A DNA stretch of 64,000 bases from Hemibagrus wyckioides (Eukaryota; Chordata; Actinopteri; Siluriformes; Bagridae). This document shows positions 1 through 10,042 of this stretch, piece after piece. The stretch covers positions 20,851,892 to 20,915,891 of the forward strand of contig NC_080734.1 of the NCBI RefSeq assembly GCF_019097595.1, in the 5' to 3' direction. How positions within the stretch are numbered: the stretch's first letter is position 1; every line of letters starts with the position of its first letter. The notes below the pieces were generated by a model. It ran no database searches, was not told the DNA's origin, and saw only the letters and a list, made by a program, of their open reading frames with translations. Both the position numbers and the translations under genes were made by a program.

Positions 1-130
1 AGGGCTAAAGAGACCATCCATGGCTCGTTGCATTCATCTCGATCTCCCCTATCAGTTGCTCAAAGCTGGCGATGATTGACCGCCGAGAGCGGGAGTTATG
101 CAGCTATGAATGCTAACGTTCCATGGCCAG
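1..130. repeat. Partial M2 monomer at window edge
   Basis: Last 130 of 146 bases of an M2 monomer, belonging to a unit that begins outside the window. It runs into the M3 anchor at 131. It carries TTGCTCAAAGC where many other M2 copies have CTGCTCAAAGC. The same TTGCTC form is seen in the M2 copies ending at 3204, 5600, 7827 and 9364. Confidence 0.9.
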
Positions 131-808
131 TATCTCAGAGCCCAAGAGGGCAATGGGATCGAGTCAGGCAGCGTTGGACTCGTCTCGCCATCCTCTAGGT
201 GTGTGTAAAATCTTTTCCAGATAGGACCTCGCGGGCGGACGTTACGCGGTCGTAAATGCTGGCGGGTTCCGGGGCCTCTATCTCGGGCCCCCGTGGGCCC
301 AGCGGATCGGGGTAGGTGTCTTTCCACGCAGGCCATGCCCATGAACCTGCCTGCAAAATTTGGTGCGATTCAGAGCTTTGGTTCGCGAGCTACAGGCCTG
401 GGAATTGAAATTAAAAAACATATGAATTTGAATGGGACGGATCATAGAAGGCGGCAATCCCATGACGTCACCGAAGACTGAAGTCTGGCAAATCCCTTCA
501 AATTCCAGGGCTCGTATCTCGGTCCCCCGGAGGGCTAGAGAGACGAGCCAGGTATCGTTGGACTCGGCTCGGCCTCCTCTACGTGCCTATAAAATCTGGA
601 GCAGACAGCAGTTCGCGGGCGGAAGTTACGATGCCGAGATTCCGGCCAATTTCCGCGGCTCGTATCTCCGTCCCCCGAAGGGCTAAAGAGACCATCCATG
701 GCTCGTTGCATTCATCTCGATCTCCCCTATCAGCTGCTCAAAGCTGGCGAGGATTGACCGCCGAGAGCGGGAGTTATGCAGCTATGAATGCTAACGTTCC
801 ATGGCCAG
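131..808. repeat. HOR unit type A1 (678 bp)
   Basis: M3 131-278, M4A 279-514, M1A 515-662, M2 663-808. A1 markers are CTTTTCCAGATAGG and GGACGTTACGCGGTCG in M3, CACGCAGGCCATGCCCATG in M4A, and GGGACGGATCATAG in the M4A tail. The octamer TGACGTCA lies at 463-470 and TATAAAA at 588-594. This unit is followed by another A unit rather than by a B unit. Confidence 0.93.
463..470. other. TGACGTCA palindrome, repeated once per A unit
   Basis: Perfect 8 bp palindrome identical to the consensus CRE octamer bound by CREB/ATF-type bZIP factors. It occurs at 463-470, 1141-1148, 3537-3544, 5933-5940, 8160-8167, 9697-9704 and 10374-10381, always in the M4A tail within CCCATGACGTCACCGAAG. It is absent from B units and from the hybrid. 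There is no evidence that it acts as a regulatory site here; only its identity and regular spacing are seen. Confidence 0.5.
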
Positions 809-1486
809 TATCTCAGAGCCCAAGAGGGCAATGGGATCGAGTCAGGCAGCGTTGGACTCGTCTCGCCATCCTCTAGGTGTGTGTAAAATCTTGTGCACAT
901 AGGACCTCGCGGGCGGAAGTTACGCGGCCGTGAATGCTGGCGGGTTCCGGGGCCTCTATCTCGGGCCCCCGTGGGCCCAGCGGATCGGGGTAGGTGTCAT
1001 TCCACGCGGGCCATGCCCCTGGACGTGGCTGCAAAATTTGGTGCGATTCAGTGCTTTGGTTCGCGAGCTACAGGCCTGGGAATTGAAATTAAAAAACATA
1101 TGAATTTGAATGGAACGTATTATAGAAGGCGGCAATCCCATGACGTCACCGAAGCCTGAAGTCTGGCAAATCCCTTCAAATTCCAAAGCTCGTATCTCGG
1201 TCCCCCGGAGGGCTAGAGAGACGAGCCAGGTATCCTTGGACTCGTCTCGGCCTCCTCTACGTGCCTATAAAATCTGGAGCAGACAGCAGTTCGCGGGCGG
1301 AAGTTACGAGGCCGAGATTCCGGCCAAATTCCGCGGCTCGTATCTCCGTCCCCCGAAGGGCAAAAGAGACCATCCATGGCTCGTTGCATTCATCTCGATC
1401 TCCCCTATCAGCTGCTCAAAGCTGGCGAGGATTGACCGCCGAGAGCGGGAGTTATGCAGCTATGAATGCTAACGTTCCATGGCCAG
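809..1486. repeat. HOR unit type A2 (678 bp)
   Basis: M3 809-956, M4A 957-1192, M1A 1193-1340, M2 1341-1486. A2 differs from A1 by CTTGTGCACATAGG in M3, by CATTCCACGCGGGCC and GACGTGGCTG in M4A, and by GGAACGTATTATAG in the M4A tail. TGACGTCA is at 1141-1148 and TATAAAA at 1266-1272. This unit opens the first A-B-B super-unit (809-3204, 2396 bp). Confidence 0.93.
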
Positions 1487-2345
1487 TATCTCAGAGCCCA
1501 AGAGGGCTATGGGATCGAGTCAGGCAGGGTTGGACTCGTCTCGCCATCCTCTAGGTGTGTGTAAAATCTTGTGCACATCGGACCTCGCGGGCGGAAGTTA
1601 CGCGGCCGTGAATGCTGGCGGGTTCCGGGGCCTCAATCTCGGGCCCCCGTGGGCCCAGCGGATCGGGGTAGGTGGCTTTCCACGCGGGCTATGCCCCTGG
1701 ACGTGCCTGCAAAATTTGGTGCGATTCAGTCCTTTGGTTCGCGAGCCACAGGTCTCAGATGGGGAGAAAAAAAAAAAATCAAAAAACCAAATGCGCTCTG
1801 TTTCCGCTGCCCGTATCTCGGGCCCCCGTGGCCTCAGCGGACCGTGGTAGGTGGCGTTGGACAGAGGCTCTCCCCTTAGACATGCCTGTAAAATTTGGCG
1901 TGATAGGGTGCTTGGGTTCGTGAGCCACGGGCCTCCGAAGTGCCATATGACTTTCTGGAGCTCTTGAGAACCGGAGCGCGGACGAGGGCACGATCGAGGC
2001 CGAGGTGAGAGCGCCTAAAACGGGCAGATTTATGCCGAATTTCCGGCTCGGTATCTCGGTCCCCTGGAGGGCTAGAGAGACGAGCCAGGTATCGTTGGAC
2101 TCGTCTCGGCCTCCTCTACGAGCCTGTAAAATCTGCAGTAGACAGAAGTTCGTGGGCGGAAGTTACGAGGCCGAGATTCCGGCCAAATTCCGCGGCCCGT
2201 ATCTCCGTCCCCCGAAGGGCTAAAGAGACCATCCATGGCTCGTTGCATTCATCTCGGTCTCCCCTATCAGGTGCTCAAAGCTGGCGAGGATTGACCGCCG
2301 AGAGCGGGAGTTATGCAGCTATGAATGCTAACGTTCCATGGCCAG
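1487..2345. repeat. HOR unit type B (859 bp)
   Basis: M3 1487-1634, M4B 1635-1813, M5 1814-2051, M1B 2052-2199, M2 2200-2345. M4B carries a run of 12 A at 1767-1778, then TCAAAAAACC. M5 ends with CATATGACTTTCTGG and has no TGACGTCA. M3 keeps the A-like GGGATCGAGTCAGGCAG stretch, unlike most B units, which have GGGGTGGATTAAAGTAG. Confidence 0.93.
1767..1778. repeat. A12 homopolymer of M4B
   Basis: Run of 12 A, followed by TC and six A, near the 3' part of M4B in B units. Equivalent runs are seen in the B units that follow; the last B unit has the run broken by T. This A-rich segment is the main reason M4B is 179 bp rather than about 148 bp. It could be the tail of an old insertion or a slippage product, and I cannot tell which. 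Confidence 0.7.
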
Positions 2346-3204
2346 TATCTCAGAGCCAAAGAGGGCTATGGGGTGGATTAAAGTAGCGTTGGACTCGTCT
2401 CGCCATCCTCTAGGTGTGTGTAAAATCTTGTCCACATAGGACCTCGCGGGCGGAAGTTACGCGGCCGTGAATGCTGGCGGGTTCCGGGTACTCAATCTCG
2501 GGCCCCCGTGGGCCCAGCGGATCGGGGTAGGTGGCTTTCCACGCGGGGTATGCCCCTGGACGTGCCTGCAAAATTTGGTGCGATTCAGTGCTTTGGTTCG
2601 CGAGCCACAGGTCTCAGATGGGGAGAAAAAAAAAAAATCAAAAAACCAAATGCCCTCTGTTTCCGCTGCCCGCATCTCGGGCCACCGTGGCCTCAGCGGA
2701 CCGTGGTAGGTGGCGTTGGACAGAGGCTCTCCCCTTAGACATGCCTGTAAAATTTGGCGTGATAGGGTGCTTGGGTTCGTGAGCCACGGGCCTCCGAAGT
2801 GCCATATGACTTTCTGGAGCTCTTGAGAACCGGAGCGCGGACGAGGGCACGATCGAGGCCGAGGTGAGAGCGCCTAAAACGGGCAGATTTATGCCGAATT
2901 TCCGGCTCGGTATCTCGGTCCCCTGGAGGGCTAGAGAGACGAGCCAGGTATCGTTGGACTCGTCTCGGCCTCCTCTACGAGCCTGTAAAATCTGCAGCAG
3001 ACAGAAGTTCGTGGGCGGAAGTTACGAGGCCGAGATTCCGGCCAAATTCCGCGGCCCGTATCTCCGTCCCCCGAAGGGCTAAAGAGACCATCCATGGCTC
3101 TTTGCATTCATCTCGATCTCCCCTATCAGTTGCTCAAAGCTGGCGATGATTGACCGCCGAGAGCGGGAGTTATGCAGCTATGAATGCTAACGTTCCATGG
3201 CCAG
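2346..3204. repeat. HOR unit type B (859 bp)
   Basis: M3 2346-2493, M4B 2494-2672, M5 2673-2910, M1B 2911-3058, M2 3059-3204. Markers are GGGTACTCAATCTCGGG at the M4B start, CGCGGGGTATGCC in M4B, and the M5 anchor CATCTCGGGCCACCG. The GGGTACTCAAT marker is shared only with the hybrid unit at 7138, which suggests that the two share an ancestor. Confidence 0.93.
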
Positions 3205-3882
3205 TATCTCAGAGCCCAAGAGGGCAATGGGATCGAGTCAGGCAGCGTTGGACTCGTCTCGCCATCCTCTAGGTGTGTGTAAAATCTTTTCCAGATAGGA
3301 CCTCGCGGGCGGACGTTACGCGGTCGTAAATGCTGGCGGGTTCCGGGGCCTCTATCTCGGGCCCCCGTGGGCCCAGCGGATCGGGGTAGGTGTCTTTCCA
3401 CGCAGGCCATGCCCATGAACCTGCCTGCAAAATTTGGTGCGATTCAGAGCTTTGGTTCGCGAGCTACAGGCCTGGGAATTGAAATTAAAAAACATATGAA
3501 TTTGAATGGGACGGATCATAGAAGGCGGCAATCCCATGACGTCACCGAAGCCTGAAGTCTGGCAAATCCCTTCAAATTCCAGGGCTCGTATCTCGGTCCC
3601 CCGGAGGGCTAGAGAGACGAGCCAGGTATCGTTGGACTCGGCTCGGCCTCCTCTACGTGCCTATAAAATCTGGAGCAGACAGCAGTTCGCGGGCGGAAGT
3701 TACGAGGCCGAGATTCCGGCCAATTTCCGCGGCTCGTATCTCCGTCCCCCGAAGGGCTAAAGAGACCATCCATGGCTCGTTGCATTCATCTCGATCTCCC
3801 CTATCAGCTGCTCAAAGCTGGCGAGGATTGACCGCCGAGAGCGGGAGTTATGCAGCTATGAATGCTAACGTTCCATGGCCAG
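3205..3882. repeat. HOR unit type A1 (678 bp)
   Basis: M3 3205-3352, M4A 3353-3588, M1A 3589-3736, M2 3737-3882. It has all the A1 markers of the unit at 131, except that the M4A tail reads GAAGCCTGAAG instead of GAAGACTGAAG. TGACGTCA is at 3537-3544 and TATAAAA at 3662-3668. It opens the second A-B-B super-unit (3205-5600, 2396 bp). Confidence 0.93.
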
Positions 3883-4741
3883 TATCTCAGAGCCCAAGAG
3901 GGCTATGGGGTGGATTAAAGTAGCGTTGGACTCGTCTCGCCATCCTCTAGGTGTGTGTAAAATCTTGTCCACATTGGACCTCGCGGGCGGAAGTTACGCG
4001 GCCGTGAATGCTGGCGGGTTCCGGGGCCTCAATCTCGGGCCCCCGTGGGCCCAGCGGATCGGGGTAGGTGGCTTTCCACGCGGGCTATGCCCCTGGACGT
4101 GCCTGCAAAATTTGGTGCGATTCAGTGCTTTGGTTCGCGAGCCACAGGTCTCAGATGGGGAGAAAAAAAAAAAATCAAAAAACCAAATGCGCTCTGTTTC
4201 CGCTGCCCGTATCTCGGGCCCCCGTGGCCTCAGCGGACCGTGGTAGGTGGCGTTGGACAGAGGCTCTCCCCTTAGACATGCCTGTAAAATTTGGCGTGAT
4301 AGGGTGCTTGGGTTCGTGAGCCACGGGCCTCCGAAGTGCCATATGACTTTCTGGAGCTCTTGAGAACCGGAGCGCGGACGAGGGCACGATCGAGGCCGAG
4401 GTGAGAGCGCCTAAAACGGGCAGATTTATGCCGAATTTCCGGCTCGGTATCTCGGTCCCCTGGAGGGCTAGAGAGACGAGCCAGGTATCGTTGGACTCGT
4501 CTCGGCCTCCTCTACGAGCCTGTAAAATCTGCAGCAGACAGAAGTTCGTGGGCGGAAGTTACGAGGCCGAGATTCCGGCCAAATTCCGCGGCCCGTATCT
4601 CCGTCCCCCGAAGGGCTAAAGAGACCATCCATGGCTCGTTGCATTCATCTCTATCTCCCCTATCAGCTGCTCAAAGCTGGCGAGGATTGACCGCCGAGAG
4701 CGGGAGTTATGCAGCTATGAATGCTAACGTTCCATGGCCAG
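3883..4741. repeat. HOR unit type B (859 bp)
   Basis: M3 3883-4030, M4B 4031-4209, M5 4210-4447, M1B 4448-4595, M2 4596-4741. Markers are GGGGTGGATTAAAGTAG and CTTGTCCACATTGG in M3, CGGGCTATGCC and GCGCTCTG in M4B, and TATCTCGGGCCCCCG at the M5 anchor. It is nearly the same as the B unit at 6279. Confidence 0.93.
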
Positions 4742-5600
4742 TATCTCAGAGCCCAAGAGGGCAATGGGATCGAGTCAGGCAGCGTTGGACTCGTCTCGCC
4801 ATCCTCTAGGTGTGTGTAAAATCTTGTGCACATAGGACCTCGCGGGCGGAAGTTACGCGGCCGTGAATGCTGGCGGGTTCCGGGGCCTCTATCTCGGGCC
4901 CCCGTGGGCCCAGCGGATCGGGGTAGGTGGCTTTCCACGCGGGGTATGCCCCTGGACGTGCCTGCAAAATTTGGTGCGATTCAGTGCTTTGGTTCGCGAG
5001 CCACAGGTCTCAGATGGGGAGAAAAAAAAAAAATCAAAAAACCAAATGCCCTCTGTTTCCGCTGCCCGCATCTCGGGCCACCGTGGCCTCAGCGGACCGT
5101 GGTAGGTGGCGTTGGACAGAGGCTCTCCCCTTAGACATGCCTGTAAAATTTGGCGTGATAGGGTGCTTGGGTTCGTGAGCCACGGGCCTCCGAAGTGCCA
5201 TATGACTTTCTGGAGCTCTTGAGAACCGGAGCGCGGACGAGGGCACGATCGAGGCCGAGGTGAGAGCGCCTAAAACGGGCAGATTTATGCCGAATTTCCG
5301 GCTCGGTATCTCGGTCCCCTGGAGGGCTAGAGAGACGAGCCAGGTATCGTTGGACTCGGCTCGGCCTCCTCTACGAGCCTGTAAAATCTGCAGCAGACAG
5401 AAGTTCGTGGGCGGAAGTTACGAGGCCGAGATTCCGGCCAAATTCCGCGGCCCGTATCTCCGTCCCCCGAAGGGCTAAAGAGACCATCCATGGCTCGTTG
5501 CATTCATCTCGATCTCCCCTATCAGTTGCTCAAAGCTGGCGATGATTGACCGCCGAGAGCGGGAGTTATGCAGCTATGAATGCTAACGTTCCATGGCCAG
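4742..5600. repeat. HOR unit type B with an A2-like M3 (859 bp)
   Basis: M3 4742-4889, M4B 4890-5068, M5 5069-5306, M1B 5307-5454, M2 5455-5600. M3 and the start of M4 look like an A2 unit (GGGATCGAGTCAGGCAG, CTTGTGCACATAGG, CTCTATCTCGGG). The sequence then switches to B markers (CGGGGTATGCC, A12 run, CATCTCGGGCCACCG). This patchwork suggests an exchange or gene conversion between A and B units. Confidence 0.9.
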
Positions 5601-6278
5601 TATCTCAGAGCCCAAGAGGGCAATGGGATCGAGTCAGGCAGCGTTGGACTCGTCTCGCCATCCTCTAGGTGTGTGTAAAATCTTGTGCACATAGGACCTC
5701 GCGGGCGGAAGTTACGCGGCCGTGAATGCTGGCGGGTTCCGGGGCCTCTATCTCGGGCCCCCGTGGGCCCAGCGGATCGGGGTAGGTGTCATTCCACGCG
5801 GGCCATGCCCCTGGACGTGGCTGCAAAATTTGGTGCGATTCAGTGCTTTGGTTCGCGAGCTACAGGCCTGGGAATTGAAATTAAAAAACATATGAATTTG
5901 AATGGAACGTATTATAGAAGGCGGCAATCCCATGACGTCACCGAAGCCTGAAGTCTGGCAAATCCCTTCAAATTCCAAAGCTCGTATCTCGGTCCCCCGG
6001 AGGGCTAGAGAGACGAGCCAGGTATCCTTGGACTCGTCTCGGCCTCCTCTACGTGCCTATAAAATCTGGAGCAGACAGCAGTTCGCGGGCGGAAGTTACG
6101 AGGCCGAGATTCCGGCCAATTTCCGCGGCTCGTATCTCCGTCCCCCGAAGGGCAAAAGAGACCATCCATGGCTCGTTGCATTCATCTCGATCTCCCCTAT
6201 CAGCTGCTCAAAGCTGGCGAGGATTGACCGCCGAGAGCGGGAGTTATGCAGCTATGAATGCTAACGTTCCATGGCCAG
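5601..6278. repeat. HOR unit type A2 (678 bp)
   Basis: M3 5601-5748, M4A 5749-5984, M1A 5985-6132, M2 6133-6278. It shows the same A2 markers as the unit at 809, including GGAACGTATTATAG and GTATCCTTGGACTCG in M1A. TGACGTCA is at 5933-5940 and TATAAAA at 6058-6064. The M2 start reads GGGCAAAAGAG instead of the commoner GGGCTAAAGAG, as it does in the unit at 809. Confidence 0.93.
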
Positions 6279-7137
6279 TATCTCAGAGCCCAAGAGGGCT
6301 ATGGGGTGGATTAAAGTAGCGTTGGACTCGTCTCGCCATCCTCTAGGTGTGTGTAAAATCTTGTCCACATTGGACCTCGCGGGCGGAAGTTACGCGGCCG
6401 TGAATGCTGGCGGGTTCCGGGGCCTCAATCTCGGGCCCCCGTGGGCCCAGCGGATCGGGGTAGGTGGCTTTCCACGCGGGCTATGCCCCTGGACGTGCCT
6501 GCAAAATTTGGTGCGATTCAGTCCTTTGGTTCGCGAGCCACAGGTCTCAGATGGGGAGAAAAAAAAAAAATCAAAAAACCAAATGCGCTCTGTTTCCGCT
6601 GCCCGTATCTCGGGCCCCCGTGGCCTCAGCGGACCGTGGTAGGTGGCGTTGGACAGAGGCTCTCCCCTTAGACATGCCTGTAAAATTTGGCGTGATAGGG
6701 TGCTTGGGTTCGTGAGCCACGGGCCTCCGAAGTGCCATATGACTTTCTGGAGCTCTTGAGAACCGGAGCGCGGACGAGGGCACGATCGAGGCCGAGGTGA
6801 GAGCGCCTAAAACGGGCAGATTTATGCCGAATTTCCGGCTCGGTATCTCGGTCCCCTGGAGGGCTAGAGAGACGAGCCAGGTATCGTTGGACTCGTCTCG
6901 GCCTCCTCTACGAGCCTGTAAAATCTGCAGTAGACAGAAGTTCGTGGGCGGAAGTTACGAGGCCGAGATTCCGGCCAAATTCCGCGGCCCGTATCTCCGT
7001 CCCCCGAAGGGCTAAAGAGACCATCCATGGCTCGTTGCATTCATCTCGGTCTCCCCTATCAGGTGCTCAAAGCTGGCGAGGATTGACCGCCGAGAGCGGG
7101 AGTTATGCAGCTATGAATGCTAACGTTCCATGGCCAG
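6279..7137. repeat. HOR unit type B (859 bp)
   Basis: M3 6279-6426, M4B 6427-6605, M5 6606-6843, M1B 6844-6991, M2 6992-7137. It resembles the B unit at 3883 (CTTGTCCACATTGG, CGGGCTATGCC, GCGCTCTG) but shares GATTCAGTCCTTTGG in M4B and CTGCAGTAGACAG in M1B with the B unit at 1487. The mixture of private variants again points to exchange among B units. Confidence 0.92.
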
Positions 7138-7827
7138 TATCTCAGAGCCCAAGAGGGCTATGGGGTGGGTTAAAGTAGCGTTGGACTCGTCTCGCCATCC
7201 TCTAGGTGTGTGTAAAATCTTGTGCACATAGGACCTCGCGGGCGGAAGTTACGCGGCCGTGAATGCTGGCGGGTTCCGGGTACTCAATCTCGGGCCCCCG
7301 TGGGCCCAGCGGATCGGGGTAGGTGGCTTTCCACGCGGGGTATGCCCCTGGACGTGCCTGCAAAATTTGGTGCGATTCAGTGCTTTGGTTCGCGAGCTAC
7401 AGGCCTGGGAATTGAAATTAAAAAACATATGACTTTCTGGAGCTCTTGAGAACCGGAGCGCGGACGAGGGCACGATCGAGGCCGAGGTGAGAGCGCCTAA
7501 AACGGGCAGATTTATGCCGAATTTCCGGCTCGGTATCTCGGTCCCCTGGAGGGCTAGAGAGACGAGCCAGGTATCGTTGGACTCGTCTCGGCCTCCTCTA
7601 CGAGCCTGTAAAATCTGCAGCAGACAGAAGTTCGTGGGCGGAAGTTACGAGGCCGAGATTCCGGCCAAATTCCGCGGCCCGTATCTCCGTCCCCCGAAGG
7701 GCTAAAGAGACCATCCATGGCTCGTTGCATTCATCTCGATCTCCCCTATCAGTTGCTCAAAGCTGGCGATGATTGACCGCCGAGAGCGGGAGTTATGCAG
7801 CTATGAATGCTAACGTTCCATGGCCAG
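7138..7827. repeat. A/B hybrid HOR unit (690 bp)
   Basis: M3 7138-7285, fused M4/M5 7286-7533 (248 bp), M1B 7534-7681, M2 7682-7827. The fused monomer starts B-like (GGGTACTCAATCTC, CGGGGTATGCC). It then carries the A-only stretch CTACAGGCCTGGGAATTG up to CATATGA at 7426-7432, and continues with the B-only ACTTTCTGGAGCTC. CATATGA occurs in both parents (the A form of M4 and M5 of B), so the joint probably lies there. Compared with B, 169 bp are missing, including the A12 run. Confidence 0.93.
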
Positions 7828-8505
7828 TATCTCAGAGCCCAAGAGGGCAATGGGATCGAGTCAGGCAGCGTTGGACTCGTCTCGCCATCCTCTATGTGTG
7901 TATAAAATCTTTTCCAGATAGGACCTCGCGGGCGGACGTTACGCTGTCGTAAATGCTGGCGGGTTCCGGGGCCTCTATCTCGGGCCCCCGTGGGCCCAGC
8001 GGATCGGGGTAGGTGTCTTTCCACGCAGGCCATGCCCATGAACCTGCCTGCAAAATTTGGTGCGATTCAGAGCTTTGGTTCGCGAGCTACAGGCCTGGGA
8101 ATTGAAATTAAAAAACATATGAATTTGAATGGGACGGATCATAGAAGGCGGCAATCCCATGACGTCACCGAAGACTGAAGTCTGGCAAATCCCTTCAAAT
8201 TCCAGGGCTCGTATCTCGGTCCCCCGGAGGGCTAGAGAGACGAGCCAGGTATCGTTGGACTCGGCTCGGCCTCCTCTACGTGCCTATAAAATCTGGAGCA
8301 GACAGCAGTTCGCGGGCGGAAGTTACGATGCCGAGATTCCGGCCAAATTCCGCGGCTCGTATCTCCGTCCCCCGAAGGGCTAAAGAGACCATCCATGGCT
8401 CGTTGCATTCATCTCGATCTCCCCTATCAGCTGCTCAAAGCTGGCGAGGATTGACCGCCGAGAGCGGGAGTTATGCAGCTATGAATGCTAACGTTCCATG
8501 GCCAG
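7828..8505. repeat. HOR unit type A1 (678 bp)
   Basis: M3 7828-7975, M4A 7976-8211, M1A 8212-8359, M2 8360-8505. A1 markers are present, with private changes in M3 (CTCTATGTGTGTATAAAATC and GTTACGCTGTCG). TGACGTCA is at 8160-8167 and TATAAAA in M1A at 8285-8291. The private M3 change creates a second TATAAAA near 7902. Confidence 0.93.
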
Positions 8506-9364
8506 TATCTCAGAGCCCAAGAGGGCTATGGGGTGGATTAAAGTAGCGTTGGACTCGTCTCGCCATCCTCTAGGTGTGTGTAAAATCTTGTCCACATAGG
8601 ACCTCGCGGGCGGAAGTTACGCGGCCGTGAATGCTGGCGGGTTCCGGGGCCTCAATCTCGGGCCCCCGTGGGCCCAGCGGATCGGGGTAGGTGGCTTTCC
8701 ACGCGGGGTATGCCCCTGGACGTGCCTGCAAAATTTGGTGCGATTCAGTGCTTTGGTTCGCGAGCCACAGGTCTCAGATGGGGAGAAAAAAAAAAAATCA
8801 AAAAACCAAATGCCCTCTGTTTCCGCTGCCCGCATCTCGGGCCACCGTGGCCTCAGCGGACCGTGGTAGGTGGCGTTGGACAGAGGCTCTCCCCTTAGAC
8901 ATGCCTGTAAAATTTGGCGTGATAGGGTGCTTGGGTTCGTGAGCCACGGGCCTCCGAAGTGCCATATGACTTTCTGGAGCTCTTGAGAACCGGAGCGCGG
9001 ACGAGGGCACGATCGAGGCCGAGGTGAGAGCGCCTAAAACGGGCAGATTTATGCCGAATTTCCGGCTCGGTATCTCGGTCCCCTGGAGGGCTAGAGAGAC
9101 GAGCCAGGTATCGTTGGACTCGTCTCGGCCTCCTCTACGAGCCTGTAAAATCTGCAGCAGACAGAAGTTCGTGGGCGGAAGTTACGAGGCCGAGATTCCG
9201 GCCAAATTCCGCGGCCCGTATCTCCGTCCCCCGAAGGGCTAAAGAGACCATCCATGGCTCGTTGCATTCATCTCGATCTCCCCTATCAGTTGCTCAAAGC
9301 TGGCGATGATTGACCGCCGAGAGCGGGAGTTATGCAGCTATGAATGCTAACGTTCCATGGCCAG
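8506..9364. repeat. HOR unit type B (859 bp)
   Basis: M3 8506-8653, M4B 8654-8832, M5 8833-9070, M1B 9071-9218, M2 9219-9364. Markers are CTTGTCCACATAGG in M3, CGGGGTATGCC and the A12 run in M4B, and CATCTCGGGCCACCG at M5. It matches the B unit at 2346 except for GGGGCCTCAATCTC in place of GGGTACTCAATCTC. Confidence 0.93.
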
Positions 9365-10042
9365 TATCTCAGAGCCCAAGAGGGCAATGGGATCGAGTCA
9401 GGCAGCGTTGGACTCGTCTCGCCATCCTCTAGGTGTGTGTAAAATCATTTCCAGAAAGGACCTCGCGGGCGGACGTTACGCGGTCGTAAATGCTGGCGGG
9501 TTCCGGGGCCTCTATCTCGGGCCCCCGTGGGCCCAGCGGATCGGGGTAGGTGTCTTTCCACGCAGGCCATGCCCATGAACCTGCCTGCAAAATTTGGTGC
9601 GATTCAGAGCTTTGGTTCGCGAGCTACAGGCCTGGGAATTGAAATTAAAAAACATATGAATTTGAATGGGACGGATCATAGAAGGCGGCAATCCCATGAC
9701 GTCACCGAAGACTGAAGTCTGGCAAATCCCTTCAAATTCCAGGGCTCGTATCTCGGTCCCCCGGAGGGCTAGAGAGACGAGCCAGGTATCGTTGGACTCG
9801 GCTCGGCCTCCTCTACGTGCCTATAAAATCTGGAGCAGACAGCAGTTCGCGGGCGGAAGTTACGATGCCGAGATTCCGGCCAATTTCCGCGGCTCGTATC
9901 TCCGTCCCCCGAAGGGCTAAAGAGACCATCCATGGCTCGTTGCATTCATCTCGATCTCCCCTATCAGCTGCTCAATGCTGGCGAGGATTGACCGCCGAGA
10001 GCGGGAGTTATGCAGCTATGAATGCTAACGTTCCATGGCCAG
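9365..10042. repeat. HOR unit type A1 (678 bp)
   Basis: M3 9365-9512, M4A 9513-9748, M1A 9749-9896, M2 9897-10042. It is an A1 unit with private changes: CATTTCCAGAAAGG in M3 and CTCAATGCTGG in M2. TGACGTCA is at 9697-9704 and TATAAAA at 9822-9828. It is followed directly by a deleted A2 unit, so A-A pairs occur near both ends of the array. Confidence 0.93.

Noticed and set aside
957..1192. 5S rRNA or tRNA gene inside M4 (GCCTGGGAAT and GGTTCG strings)
   Set aside because: Only short chance-size matches; no full 5S domain order, cloverleaf or T-run terminator.
1310..1325. Hairpin GGCCGAGATTCCGGCC as a terminator or structured RNA
   Set aside because: Five-base stem with no U-run or conserved context; it recurs simply because M1 recurs.
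1110..1472. Short frames of 60-123 codons in the satellite, repeated with near-identical sequence
   Set aside because: They recur once per HOR unit in overlapping frames on both strands, break at unit variants, and have no recognisable domain.
1767..1790. Poly(A) tail of a recent retrotransposon insertion in B units
   Set aside because: The run is part of every M4B at the same place, with no target-site duplication or element body beside it; an ancient origin cannot be excluded.
2911..3058. CENP-B box in M1B (GTTCGTGGGCGGAAG) or M2 (GAGAGCGGGAG)
   Set aside because: Neither keeps the required TTCG, A and CGGG positions of the 17 bp box together. A centromeric role cannot be claimed.
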